DNA of 64,000 nucleotides from Citrus sinensis (Eukaryota > Streptophyta > Magnoliopsida > Sapindales > Rutaceae): contig NC_068556.1 in NCBI RefSeq assembly GCF_022201045.2, forward strand, positions 23,293,501 to 23,357,500, read 5' to 3'. Shown in pieces: positions 1 through 12,194 of this stretch. A program made the position numbers and the translations under genes. The first letter of the stretch is position 1; each line of letters starts with the position of its first letter. The notes under the pieces were generated by a model that saw only the letters and a program-made list of their open reading frames with translations, did not search any database and was not told where the DNA came from.

Positions 1-685
1 AATTCGTCATTTTGCACAAAAAAAGGAGAACACATCCACTTTCTTTTCGTAAAACATTAAATGCTAGAATGTTATATTACCTTTAAAAAAAATAATTATT
101 TTCACGTGAGCAAAATGGTGAGTATATATCCTTGTATCATTTTGTTTTTTTGGGTTATATTATTTTATGTCTATATAGAGTTATTAGCTCTATACGTTTC
201 TTTTAATTACCTTGTCCAAAGAAATGACTTTCCCATCTTTTTTCCTTTCGTTAAAAATGGTATATATTTATATAACATGTCATAAGGGCTGATTATGATT
301 GTCTTGGATTCTTTTCCTTGTATATATATTAATTTGTTGAAGTAATTATAGTTGCCAGACTCTTAAAATTATACGAGTTTGCTGGCTTACTGTGGTGGTT
401 TCTATCAATTTAGTTTCGAAAAAGTAATTTTGATTTCAATAAATCTACGAGATACCTCAATTCTTAAAGAGATTAATTATGACATAAATTTTAAACTGTA
501 GAATTAATTCACTTTGAATAACTTGGATTGCAGCTAACATGTCTATTAGTTGCTTTTCAATTTTCATGACTCTCAACCGACCGTTCCTACCACAAAGCCA
601 CTATTGAATTACTCGATCGTTTCAAAGATTGAAACTTTGTTACAATTTATGTAAAAATGTGATGCCGTGGATTCTACTTCTTGTA

Positions 686-728
686 AGTGTATACTTATTG
701 TTGATTTGTATACGTATAAGTATACACT
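686..728. repeat. Short perfect inverted repeat (hairpin)
   Basis: Arms AGTGTATACTTAT (686-698) and ATAAGTATACACT (716-728) are perfect reverse complements separated by 17 bases. No target duplication was recognised. It could be a tiny MITE remnant or chance in AT-rich DNA. Confidence 0.5.
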
Positions 729-3700
729 ATACGATGAATGCATAAATCCATAACACCATTTTGTGACTCTCTATTAATAGTGTTGAAGTTGTGAATTAAT
801 CATACAGTGGTAATAAAAATCACAACCCACTGAATTATGTATTACTTTATGCAACAAGATTCCAGTGGGATCTTGATAATGCATCCATTGTTTTGGTATG
901 ATGTCACCTTTTCAATGTTCATTACCACTAGGGCCTATATGATCAAATAAACGATCGAAGGATTATGGCTCAACGTCCACATCACAAAGAGTTAAATTTA
1001 GTTTATACTGGAAGCAATAAACTTTCTTAATTTTTTATTTGTTTTTGGTTCCCCACATGTTTTCCCTTAGTATTTTTCGATGGATCCAAAACAATTGGAC
1101 CTAAAACCTTCCGAGTTTCAACTGTAGCACGCACCTTGTCTATTAAAGCTATTACAGCCAGCTTCCTTTCTATTTCAATTTTTATTTTTATGTATTAATT
1201 GCTTATTATAAAATTAAAAAAAAAAAAAGGGGGCTAATGGATTATATATAAGAAGAAGATGTAGAAGGTAGCCGTCCTTTGTTTCTCTGTGGACCCATTG
1301 TCAAAAATCTACACTCCCTTTAAGATTTAACGGTGCAGATAAGGAGGAAATTCGATCCTTTTCTTCATCCTAATGTGTACTCTGCAAAATTTATCGGCTT
1401 TTTTTTCCTTCTTCCTTCTTCTCTATCCGCATGAGTGTTTTATGCCAAATGAAATAAAGAATCAACACTAAGTATGAAAATTATCTTCATTGTCACACTA
1501 ACACGAAACCATGCATGTGCATTTAGTTATACCAAATCACTAAAGGAATCAAACTAATCTTTATCCGCAATAATTACACCCACTTTCAATAACCTCTCTT
1601 TGTTGAATAATTCCATTTCCTATCACTTTATCTAGCTATCCAATCTTAGGTGGGATTTTACACCTTCCCAGCCAATACCAATATTTCAACAAACACCATC
1701 AAAACGGGTTCAAACTATATATGTGTTATGTCATAGGTTCAAATTCTTTGTTATATGTTTCGATTTCTTTTTTTTTTTTTTTTTTTGGGAAAAACATAAG
1801 TTCATAAACATATAACGAAGCTCATAAAATCAATAATAATTTTTTCTTTGATCATTGTAACAAATAAAAATTTTAAGATAATATATATTAATAAAAAAGG
1901 AGGGGGTATGATCCATCGGTCACATTTCTAGTGGGGTTTTGATATATAATTAATCAGATTAAATTAAATTTGTTAGTAATGAGTGAGTTATTGTGTCTTT
2001 GGTCCCAAAGCCTGAGACATTGTATTGAAGAATTCGAACAACAAACACGTCTTTCCTCTTATCCCCACTACGTGTGACAGAGCAGTCATAGTTTCAATCA
2101 AATCAACCACTAATTTAATAATAACCAATAACATAACAGATCTCATTATCTCAACATTGCTTAAGCAAGTAGCCATATACTCATCCAGCACCATGTGCTA
2201 GTTCGCTGATGCCCCACTTTTTATATATTTCATTGCTTGCTTTGAATAGTTGCGAAGCCTTTTTTCCGATTAGAATGTTAAAGTAACACAATGGAAAATA
2301 GTTTAACGCGTGCAAGTCAAAAATTAAAGTTCAACAAAGGGATTTAGTGGATCTTAGGGTAATAATCTTTGGTGGGGCTCTATCAATTTGACATTAATTT
2401 CTTACTAGATGTACACTAATTTCCTTTTGTTTCCACTATTAGTCAACAAGCATTCCCCATATTTTAAACCCTAACCATGATTGTTGTTTATACCTCTAAG
2501 ATTTTAAAATCATAGTGGAGAGAATCTTCATGCCGATATTAATTAGATTGTCCACATTGTTTGGTTTCTTCTTGCCTTCTACAATGCGAGAAACTAGGGC
2601 CAAATTAGTCTTTGAGTCAGATTGCAAGAATTGGTTTGTGTTATCGTGTATGCCATTAATGAACCATATGTACGTAGTTGGAGAGCTTGAGAGTGCATTG
2701 TTTCAAGCAAGATGCATGGGTGCTTAAAGGAAAAGTTTTAGGCGTGTTCAACACTTTATAAACATAAGAATTGAGTAATATAATGTTGTTTCGCTGTGAT
2801 ACATCTATTTTGTTTTAAGACAATACAATATATTGTGTCACTTTAATTCTATATATGCACATACTAATTCTATATATGCACATAATGCTGCAAGCACTTA
2901 ATGTAAAAGGAAAAAAACTTATTCTAATCCCATAATTAATAGGTATAAAATTGATTTTAATGGGTCCATGTGCTTTTTATTATTATGATTCAGTTATTAG
3001 GACATTCCTTTCAATTGAGGCTGTTTGTTCGATTGCTAGAAAGGTCATTGAGTCACAAATATCTATTAGTGCTCTCTAGATCATGTCGTTTCCGATAATT
3101 TGGTTATTATTTGCTAATAGAATTATGATCATAATTGAGCTCCAAAAATCCAAATCAAGACAGCCAGATTGGCCCATATGAGGAAGACATACTTATTCCT
3201 AGTTGGTCTATTGTTTTTGGACTGTTTTCATAATAAAGGAATCAATCAAAATTGATTAATGGTTACTCATTTCAATATCCGATTCGATCGGAACATTTAT
3301 TGAATAACCTTTAATAATTTTAGGCAAATACACATTGCTAATTAAGTTATATTATTATACCGTGTGGCTTAGAAGCTTAAGCTCGAAGGTGAGAAAATAT
3401 ACATTTAATTTATTTATCCCAAGATTTTTAATAATTTTGGTTTCATGGTTTGTTCGATGATTAAGCTACTGCTTAACTTGGAAGTTTAATGTCGAAAGTA
3501 AGAGCTCAAACAACAAATTTTAAGCTTTTAGATTCTTAATTTCGAGGAAGCCAAACAGAATATATGTAATGGTTATATTTGCTCTGCCATCATGTTAAAT
3601 TGAAGGTTCGAGCAACAGTGAATGTGATATTCCTACATTCTTCTATGTTTTAATTAATTGTAAAAAATGGTGATTAAGTCCCGTCATTAATGATAATCTC

Positions 3701-4350
3701 TAGATTATGTTTCATCTTTCAAAACAAGAACAGTATCTGAGTGATGATACGTCTTTGACCATTTAGTTTGTAGCTTGTCGTTTTAATTACAAATTAATTA
3801 ATTATTAAACCATGTCCATAATTGGGTTGAAAAGAAAGAAGCTTTCTCGTACCAAATATGATCGCGATTTTGTGAAAAAGGGCCATTGATTAAAGCTCGG
3901 CATGCGCTTCATAATTGATTATTAAAGTGGATGGCTTTATCTTACCAAATCTTTAGTTTTATTTACTCATTTTGTATAATTAAAATTGATATCAATCATC
4001 GATGATCACTTTCAAACTCGTTGGGATTGTTCGTTATTAATTAAAAAATAATTTATTCGAAAATTGAGTTGATTGGGTAATTAAAAATCTTTGGAGCTCT
4101 TCTAAAGTTTTGTTTAGTATTGAACTACTGTAAATTTATAAGCCATATTATTGTTGAGATACAACTTTAATTATAAAATAACAGTTGATACTGTGTACGA
4201 AACATAATTTTTAAATAGTAAATTTGATAACAATAGCAAAAATATTTATTTATTTTATAAGTATGGGATCACATCAACTTAGTTTTCAAGACACAACATC
4301 TATTGTTTCCCTAACACTTGTGTCTTGTAATTTAAAGCAATAGTTGTATA

Positions 4351-4404
4351 CCTCTCTCTCTCTCTCTCTCTCTCTCTATATGTATGTATATATATATATA
4401 TATA
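4351..4404. repeat. Compound (CT)n-(TA)n microsatellite
   Basis: A run of CT dinucleotides (about 4351-4377) passes through TATGTATGTA into TA dinucleotides (to about 4404). Confidence 0.9.
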
Positions 4405-5788
4405 ACAAATCATAGGCAAGATTGTCTTTGAGTTTCAATTGGGCATCTTTAAAATCTCTCATTGATAATTTCAAATATCAACAATGGAATAATAATCTCA
4501 TGGACTCAAAATAGGCCGGCTAATTTCCTTAAACATGGTGGCCAACTATTGAAAGCAGAGTGGTACTTTTTACACCCCTTTAAAATCCTTATAAAATCCC
4601 ACCATATTTGTGATTGTATCTCTATTATTAGAGAAAATTATATAAAAGGAAACATATGAATTTAATTAAATTAAAATATTTTTAGACTTACAAATCACGA
4701 ATGTTCCCATCTTTATATGATATAAATAATTATATTAAAATCAAAATAATTTTAAGGCAATAAACTGATAAATTATATATTGAACAAGATTTTTGTTATA
4801 AAAAAATATGCTTAATATTTAATTAAGCTCTTTTGCAATCATTTGTTCCTTTCTGTAATTTTAACCAAAATAAGAGTTATTTTAGTAGTTTCATAAGAGT
4901 TTCCACGAGGTGTGCTTCACTCTTGAAAGAAATGATGAAAAATTGTGTGTTGTTTTAAGCACCCCACGCATATTCAGATGACACCCCTTTCTTTTCAAAA
5001 TAAGGCAGCAGCATCTCTTGTTTCCTATAGTGAGTGTCTGCAGAAAGGGACAGGGTGAGTTCAGTCTAAGTAGCGGCCTCACGGGCCAGTCACTTGCCAT
5101 CATGAGCCGTCCAAATGATTATGCAATGTTGTGATTTACATAATCATAATCTCAACAGAGCTGGTCGATATGATCAGTGATCATTATCTTCATCTTCTTC
5201 GGCCAACTCAGTTCCACGTCGTCATTCTTGATCTTCATTCGAAGAAATCTATCTACGTCCTTAAAGATAAGTTTTAACACGCTGTTCTCTTATCAAATTA
5301 AACAAATAATAATAGTAATAACAAGAAGAAGCTAAAAAAAAAAAAAATTGTAACTAAAGTCTAAAAGCTGCTGCAACAATTAAAATCAAAATTAAATGTT
5401 GTAGTCACTACGTTTTTATTAATTAGGCATGCCGAGCATCAATTTTCCATTTTTATTGAGAAAAAAATTATGTACACATATGTTATGTTTATTGTTGTTT
5501 TGGAGGAATTGTCTATTTCTGAACTAGTTAATTATCTTTAAAGACAGCAGACGTTATTCATTGACTGATTCATTTTAAATGAGCCAATTGAGTTTTAGAG
5601 TAGCTGACATCTCTATTGACTGCCTTAGATGTGACTATTAGGGAGGAGTTTTGGAGAGATTTAGACCGGTTCCTATGAATTCCGTCTTATGTCGATATGT
5701 GTTAATTATAGTGAAGGCCCTACCACTGTTGTAGTAGTCCCTGGGTGGTATATGGTGATGCTTGGTCAAATAAGAGACATTATATTTT

Positions 5789-5898
5789 GGGGCAAAACTA
5801 TGGTGCAACTCAGCCATTAAATTTAACTACAGTTAAGATGGATCCAATGACTAAAAGCAACTTTGGTATGATAACACAGTTGCACCATAGCTGGACCC
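5789..5898. mobile_element. 110-bp MITE with 8-bp target duplication
   Basis: Terminal inverted repeats carry CTATGGTGCAACT near the left end and AGTTGCACCATAG near the right end, and the element starts GGGGC and ends GACCC. It is flanked by an exact TATATTTT at 5781-5788 and 5899-5906. The superfamily is uncertain: an 8-bp duplication suggests hAT, while the GGG terminus would also fit a Mutator-type MITE. Confidence 0.7.
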
Positions 5899-5906
5899 TA
5901 TATTTT

Positions 5907-6700
5907 ATTCAGGTTTTAAGATGGTGGCACTCATTTTTTAGTTATGTTCCCACTTTACCCTTAGCGTTTGAATTGTACTTTCATGTTTTAGAAGGGCACC
6001 TTAGCCATTGTAGCTTCTACACACTTGTCACGCCCTCATTATTTGACCCCAAATTTTACCCCTTAGCAATTGTTATTATCGCCGTCTTATTTGCTCGCTC
6101 ATCTTACCCTCAACTGACATATCAACAAAAATTCTTTGTAATTAGTGAAACACATGCCATTCGTTCGGGAGTAATAGTAGTTAAAATGTTAAATTGACTT
6201 TTCTTTATAATTCGGAATCGAAAACTTGAGGATAGAATTGTTGTCTTATTTAAGGAATAAAATAATATTTAATTAAATTATTTAAAGATAATTCACAAAG
6301 TTAATAAAAAGATGAGCGATTCATATAAAATTAAAATTACTCGTCGTAATTAATTGCTTATGTTATTATTCTTTTAAATATATGTGCAAGATCTTGCATT
6401 AATTACGAGATTTGCTGAGGTCCATGTAATTTTTTTTTAAAAAAATTAGCCGGTCTATATAATCTGCATTAACGTAACACCAGATTGACAGAAAAAAAAA
6501 TTAATATTGTAAAAAAAAAACAGTAATTTCACTTTTTTTTTTTTTACATTGATCGTAAATTTAATTAGAAAGCCAAAAAAAAAGAAAACAGGTATTATTG
6601 ATTGATTAATTACTAAACGGCCACTAATGCAGAGGAAGTGCCATGCCCATATTCAGTGCGAGCAAACGCATAAAAATTAACTGCTATTATAGGTAGTCTC
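5907..6700. other. Intergenic region upstream of the E2 gene
   Basis: No coding sequence is recognised. A 150-codon open frame overlapping this stretch (5745-6197) runs through the MITE and shows no family motif. The 3' part is A/T-homopolymer rich and should include the promoter of the acyltransferase gene, but I could not pick a reliable TATA box. Confidence 0.5.
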
Positions 6701-6789
6701 CAACTTCAAGGAAAGGGTCCTTTGAATTGTCGGTTGAAGAAAACAAAAGCCAAAACGACGATTCCAGCTCCCGTTTCGGACTCGGTTCG

Positions 6790-9700
6790 ATGATGATCAG
6801 TAGAAGGATTTGGCAGAAGAGGCCTCCGACTTCCAGCTGGATATTTCTGCGCCCCTACACCTCTCAAATCGCTGTTCCTTCTCCGTCTCCGTCGCTGTTC
6901 CCGGTGCAAACGCCTTCACTTATAGGATTTCTCTCTAGCTATGCTGCGTCGTCGTTTCGCTCCGTTTATAAAATTAGCAGCGTGAGTTTTGGTAACTCTT
7001 AAAATTGATTGAGCTCAGTTATTTGAGTTTATTATTGTTTCGCGCCTATTATTTTGTTACTCAATGATCTAATTTCCGCTTAATGTTTGATTTATTTTCT
7101 TCTTAATTATAGTTGTAGTCTGTAGTTACTGTTAGATTGTTAGTTGATGGAGAATACATATATATAAAAAAATTCGTCAACCCCAATGCTTTGAGAGAGA
7201 GCTGCACAAATATTTGTTTTGTAGTTACTTTATGAACAAAGGGTTGTTGGTTCTAATTTTAACCAAGAAGGCCAAATTCAAATTTTGGCTCTATGTAAGA
7301 AATGTCATCTGTCAATACATTCCAATTGATGAAATTCTCACAAAACGGTAAGAAAAGTATAAGAAGGAGATAATTTAGCTTTTTATGTATTATTGGACTT
7401 GTGTCATGCATTTAGTGAAGTGAATGATTCGGTGGTTTTTCATTGGGTTTATGCTCCTGAATCAAAATATAACTGCATGTGTATGTAGTGTCTATGTGGT
7501 TGTTTGGCGAAATAGTGTAGAATTTCTGTTCTGGGACAATATTTTTATAGTTGTGAAAATTTTGTTCTCGTATATATTATTTTCAAATCTCTCCTGTCCT
7601 TTTTTTTTTTTGTCTATCTTTTAGTTGGAAATGCCCACTATGGTTAGTAGATGTTGCTATTCAAATCATGCTTTGGCTGATCTTCCGGCTAGTGGGATAG
7701 TTGATGTACCCTTAGCACAAACTGGTGAAGGAATTGCTGAGTGTGAACTTCTCAAATGGTTTGTAAAAGAGGTGGGTGAGAGATGCTAATTGTCTCTTGC
7801 ATGTATTTTTTTATTGCCATGTTTCTGAAAAAAGCTTAGTTAACTTTGTGAATTGTTTTTTATTATTATTATCTTGTCCATACTATTGATGCTTTATCTT
7901 TCCCTTATTCAGATTAAAAATATCTTGTTTAGATGTTCATTTTAGGATGCTGATTGATGTTCAATTTTGTGCTGTTTGCTGTAATTCTGAAGGTTTACTC
8001 ATGAAAATTTCTATGGTTCTTAGACAAGAGGCAAAGTTTTGTATATAAAATTTGTAAAACAGATATAACTCCAGAAAGTTTTGTTGTGGTTTTGGTTCTA
8101 AGTGTTGTACTCTTCCTTGGTTGGGTTTGAATATCATCCACTGTTTACTAGGATTCAAGGACTCTTTGTCTTCAGTGAATGAAATCTTGTAATGATCAAC
8201 TACTGGATGACTTTTGCTTGAGTATGAATGATCTGCCATAGACATAGTGTATCTTTGTTTGGTTGTGTAACTTTTATGCCTATATTTTGATTTCCATGAT
8301 GAGCTTATTTTGGAAGGTCGTTGTAAATATTCATGTAATCTACATGGGCAGGGGGATGAAATTGAAGAATTTCAACCACTATGTGCAGTTCAGAGTGACA
8401 AAGCAACAATTGAAATAACAAGTCGTTACAAAGGAAAAGTTGCTCAACTTCTCCATGCTCCTGGCAACATTGTAAAGGTGGGTTTTCTTTTTTACTTTTG
8501 CTTTTGGGAGTGCAGCTGCGGTTCATAATTGATTGTTGCTTTCAAGTAATGAGCATATGGCCTTTGAAAATGTATGTCATGATTCACTAATATTTTTGTT
8601 ATGTATTTGTTTAACAAGTTGGATATTATTATTTGCGTGGCGTAGCTTGGGATATGGAAGAGGGAGTTTGTGACCTTAGTGGGAAATGTGTATTGAGGAA
8701 ACAATTTAGACCATACATTTGATCGAAATTCTGTTTCAAACACATAGAATTACTTGCAAAATTATAATGATCATCATAATTTTGCTCCACTATTGTAGAA
8801 TAATTGATTCTTGATTGTCCTTTGCCATGAAAATATTAAATGGAAGAAAAATTCACATCATTTCAGGAGAGCAAGGACTCAAGTGGATAGGAACTTTCAT
8901 TCTTGCAAGTAGTTTTACCAGGATGGACACTGATATGCAAGTGCTCATTGTTACTGTTATAAATTTCTGGAGAAGAGTTGTTTTTTATGATGGACAATGA
9001 ATCAGAACATTACTGCTATCAACTATTTTTACCTTATCCACGGCTGTATTTACACTCTTAAAAAGGGAATTTATAATTGCAAGTTTTTATGCAAATATCA
9101 GGTTGGAGAAACTCTTCTAAAGTTGGTTGTCGGGGATTCTGCAGTTCCAACCTCAAGTTCTGATGTCTTGGAAAGTGTGAAACCTCCAGGGTCAGAAAAT
9201 TCACCTGATTCTAAGCTGAATAAAGATACAGTTGGTGGAGTTCTAGCTACACCTGCTGTCCGGAACCTTGCCAAGCTATATGGAATAAACTTAAATGATG
9301 TCGATGGAACTGGTAAAGATGGGAGAGTTTTAAAAGAAGATGTGCTTAAGTATGCTGTTCAGAAAGGAGCTGCTGACGGCCCATCTGCTGCCTCTGTAAG
9401 TGCTGATTGTAGAGAGCAGCTTTTAGGAGAAGAAGAGACCTACCCACAAACATTTGCTGAAGTTAAATGGTACCCTGATGATAAGACAGTTCCCTTGAGG
9501 TAATGCAGAATTGCTGATAGATTTTTTGTTAGTGAAATTGCAGTAATGCGCTAATTCTGTCCGCACATTTTGCACTTGGCTCTCTTCTATCGGATCTGTT
9601 TTGTATGCGATGTATGGTTTGTGGTGTGAATTTCTCAGTGTGCAATTTAAGTAGCATAAAATATGTTTGTTAGTATCTCAACTGTTTTGAAATGAAATCT

Positions 9701-11308
9701 AGTAATGAGTTAATTATGCTTGATTCTTCAGGGGTTTCCAGAGAACAATGGTCAAAACAATGTCCATGGCTGCAAAAATACCGCATTTTCATTATGTAGA
9801 AGAGATAAATTGTGATGCTCTTGTGAAGCTTAAGGCATCTTTTCAAAATAATAATTCTGACCCAAACATTAAGCATACTTTCCTTCCATCATTGATAAAG
9901 TCACTTTCGATGGCCATGAGCAAATATCCCTTCATGAATAGTTGCTTCAATGAGGAGTCACTTGAGGTCATTCTTAAAGGTTTGTAGATTAATTCTGCTA
10001 AGTTCATGTTGCCATAATGTTTTTTTAATGCAGATAAGCATGAAATATATAGTTTTTATGCTAATAAGATGACTATATATCGTAGGAGTGAATGCACAGC
10101 ATGTTTAATTCTCTATTTCTCTTCATTTTAACATCTTTTCTTTTTGTGAAAGGTTCATTTTAACATCTTAGTCTGCAATTACAGAGAAAAATTAAGTGGA
10201 CATATTTAGATATGACATTGAAAACTTATAATTTGTAAATCTGTAAACAGTGCCCATTGACATGGATGATTCCTGACTCTTACATGGGGTGTTGTGCTCA
10301 TGAAAATTTACATGTGATTTTGTAGTTTACTATAATGCATGTGCTCTTTCTTCTCTTTCTATAAATTCTTGAAATAATTATTGTTGAATTTGATAGGTTC
10401 CCACAATATTGGAATTGCAATGGCTACTCAACATGGTCTAGCCGTACCTAACATTAAGAATGTTCAGTCCCTTTCCATCTTGGAGGTTTGTTATCCAGAA
10501 CTGTGCGTCCATCACTCTTTTTTCTTTTCCATTTTTCTATTGGGAAATACTTATTCTCTATGGTTGAGGTGTAACTTCGATATTCTCTCATTGCCTCTTT
10601 ATTTTAGCAAGAAAAGTTTTGAGTGGAAATGAAAGAATACGTTGTGCTTTGGGTTGTTAATGTTTAGTTTCAATGCCTTCTCTCTGTCGGTAGTCTTTTT
10701 GACTAATTCCTCAAGCATCTTTGTTGATTTATCTCTTAATGTGCACTGTCACTTGCTTTCCATTTGAAGCGTACTATTTTTTTGTGATTAGATAACAAAG
10801 GAACTGTCACGGTTACAACAATTAGCAAAGGATAACGAGCTTAATCCAGCTGATAATTCTGGTGGAACAATAACTCTCAGCAATATTGGAGCAATCGGCG
10901 GAAAATTTGGTGCGCCACTTCTCAACTTGCCTGAAGTTGCCATCATTGCAATGGGCCGAATTGAGAAAGTTCCACGTCTTTCAGACGATGGAAATGTGTA
11001 CCCCTCATCAATTATGACCGTAAGCTATACAATCCACAATCCCATTTATATTACCCTTATTTAAATGTGTTTTGATCTTAAATGAGCAGAACGGTGATCA
11101 TCTAAATTATCCTTCTTTTTTTTGAGAATCTTTTAAAGTTTGATTGATAGTAGATGTAATTTTTCCATTGCTGAGACAGTACTTGCTTTTTTAGGTTAAT
11201 ATAGGTGCTGATCACAGAGTTTTGGATGGAGCAACTGTTGCAAAGTTCTGCAATGAGTGGAAACAGTTAATCGAAAACCCTGAGTTGCTTCTGTTGCAAA
11301 TGAGATGA
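6790..11308 (+). CDS. BCE2: Lipoamide acyltransferase E2 of the branched-chain 2-oxoacid dehydrogenase complex, mitochondrial
   Basis: This core subunit moves the branched-chain acyl group from E1 to CoA in valine, leucine and isoleucine breakdown in mitochondria. Eight exons splice in frame: 6790-6981, 7625-7771, 8352-8477, 9102-9499, 9732-9979, 10397-10485, 10792-11019 and 11195-11308, giving 513 aa. Exons 1-2 give a Ser/Arg-rich, acid-poor N-terminus typical of a mitochondrial presequence, then the start of the lipoyl domain ([19 protein letters not shown]). Exon 3 carries the lipoyl-lysine motif SDKAT (K about 130). Exon 4 holds the peripheral subunit-binding domain ([14 protein letters not shown], about 204-241). 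Exons 5-8 make the catalytic acyltransferase domain, ending with DHRVLDG (His about 483, Asp about 487). The start is the first in-frame ATG; upstream frame has only TTG. Length and domain order match plant E2 (about 480-510 aa). I see no breaks. Symbol assigned by family. Confidence 0.93.
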
Positions 11309-12194
11309 CTGCATTCTTTGCCTGCAATGAGATGATGCATCTCCATGGCTCCTCAGCTTACACTTTTCAATAACTCTCAATTACACGCAAAATAATAATA
11401 TTATTGTATGTCACGATTGAGGAAAAAACTCAATGCTATGCCAGTAAAATTTGGATAACGCGATTTCTTGGCAAATAGCTCCTAACACGGCATGAAATAT
11501 CTCAGGTTCTCGTTCTGTTTTACGAGTTATTCATTTTCTTGCTTTACGAAGAGACGATTATATGAAAAAATAAAAAAAAAGGGGCTCAGACAATTATACA
11601 GGGATGTTCAACCCTGAAGAGTTGAAGATATTATTTCGAAAATTTAAAATAGGGCAGAAAAGTTGTCCGCGAAGATCAAAGCTTGTGGTATTTTTACGAG
11701 ATCTTATTAACATGCCATTATCTAGTATTCTAGTTCACTACTAGTGATTTTCGTAAGTGCCAGACAAGGTTTCCAGCGTCAGTACTCAGTACGTTTTTTC
11801 CTTTCTTTTAAAGATTTTTAAAGTACGTTTTTTTTTTTTTTTTTTTGTGGAACGTCATTGGTTTCTAGTCAGAGTAATGATATTCGAACTAAAAAATGTT
11901 ATTTGTTTAAGAGGTAAAAAAAGAAAAAGTGTGGAAACACTTTCGATGCCCTTCATATCTAAGGCCTAGATGTTTTAGCGTTTTCAGTTTTTTAAATAGA
12001 TTCTTTTTAAATGTAAAATAAAACCGCGCGAAGACGCAACCGTTTTAAACCGTCGCCAACCGCTCCCGAAAATCCAACGGCTAGAAAAATTTCAACAAAT
12101 ATCGCTATTGATAAACCATCTCCCTTACAATGATGATCACTTCATGAATACAACAAAATCAATACATTGTTAGTTTTAACATCAAAACTCAATC

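Larger units (their letters stand above)
1..5780. other. Gene-free AT-rich stretch
   Basis: I see no ORF with a recognisable family, no convincing exon chain and no RNA gene here. The few open frames of 60-75 codons are low-complexity or lack homology I recognise. Local structure is limited to a perfect 13-bp inverted repeat at 686-728, a compound CT/TA microsatellite at 4351-4404, and scattered A and T runs. It may contain the distal promoter of an unseen neighbour or decayed repeats. Confidence 0.6.

Noticed and set aside
4900..5160. Possible microRNA precursor or small gene in a less AT-rich patch
   Set aside because: I found no convincing fold-back arm or known mature microRNA sequence, and the 70-codon frame has no motif.
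5745..6197. 150-codon plus-strand open frame
   Set aside because: It runs across a MITE with its target duplication, has no family motif and no supporting neighbouring exons.
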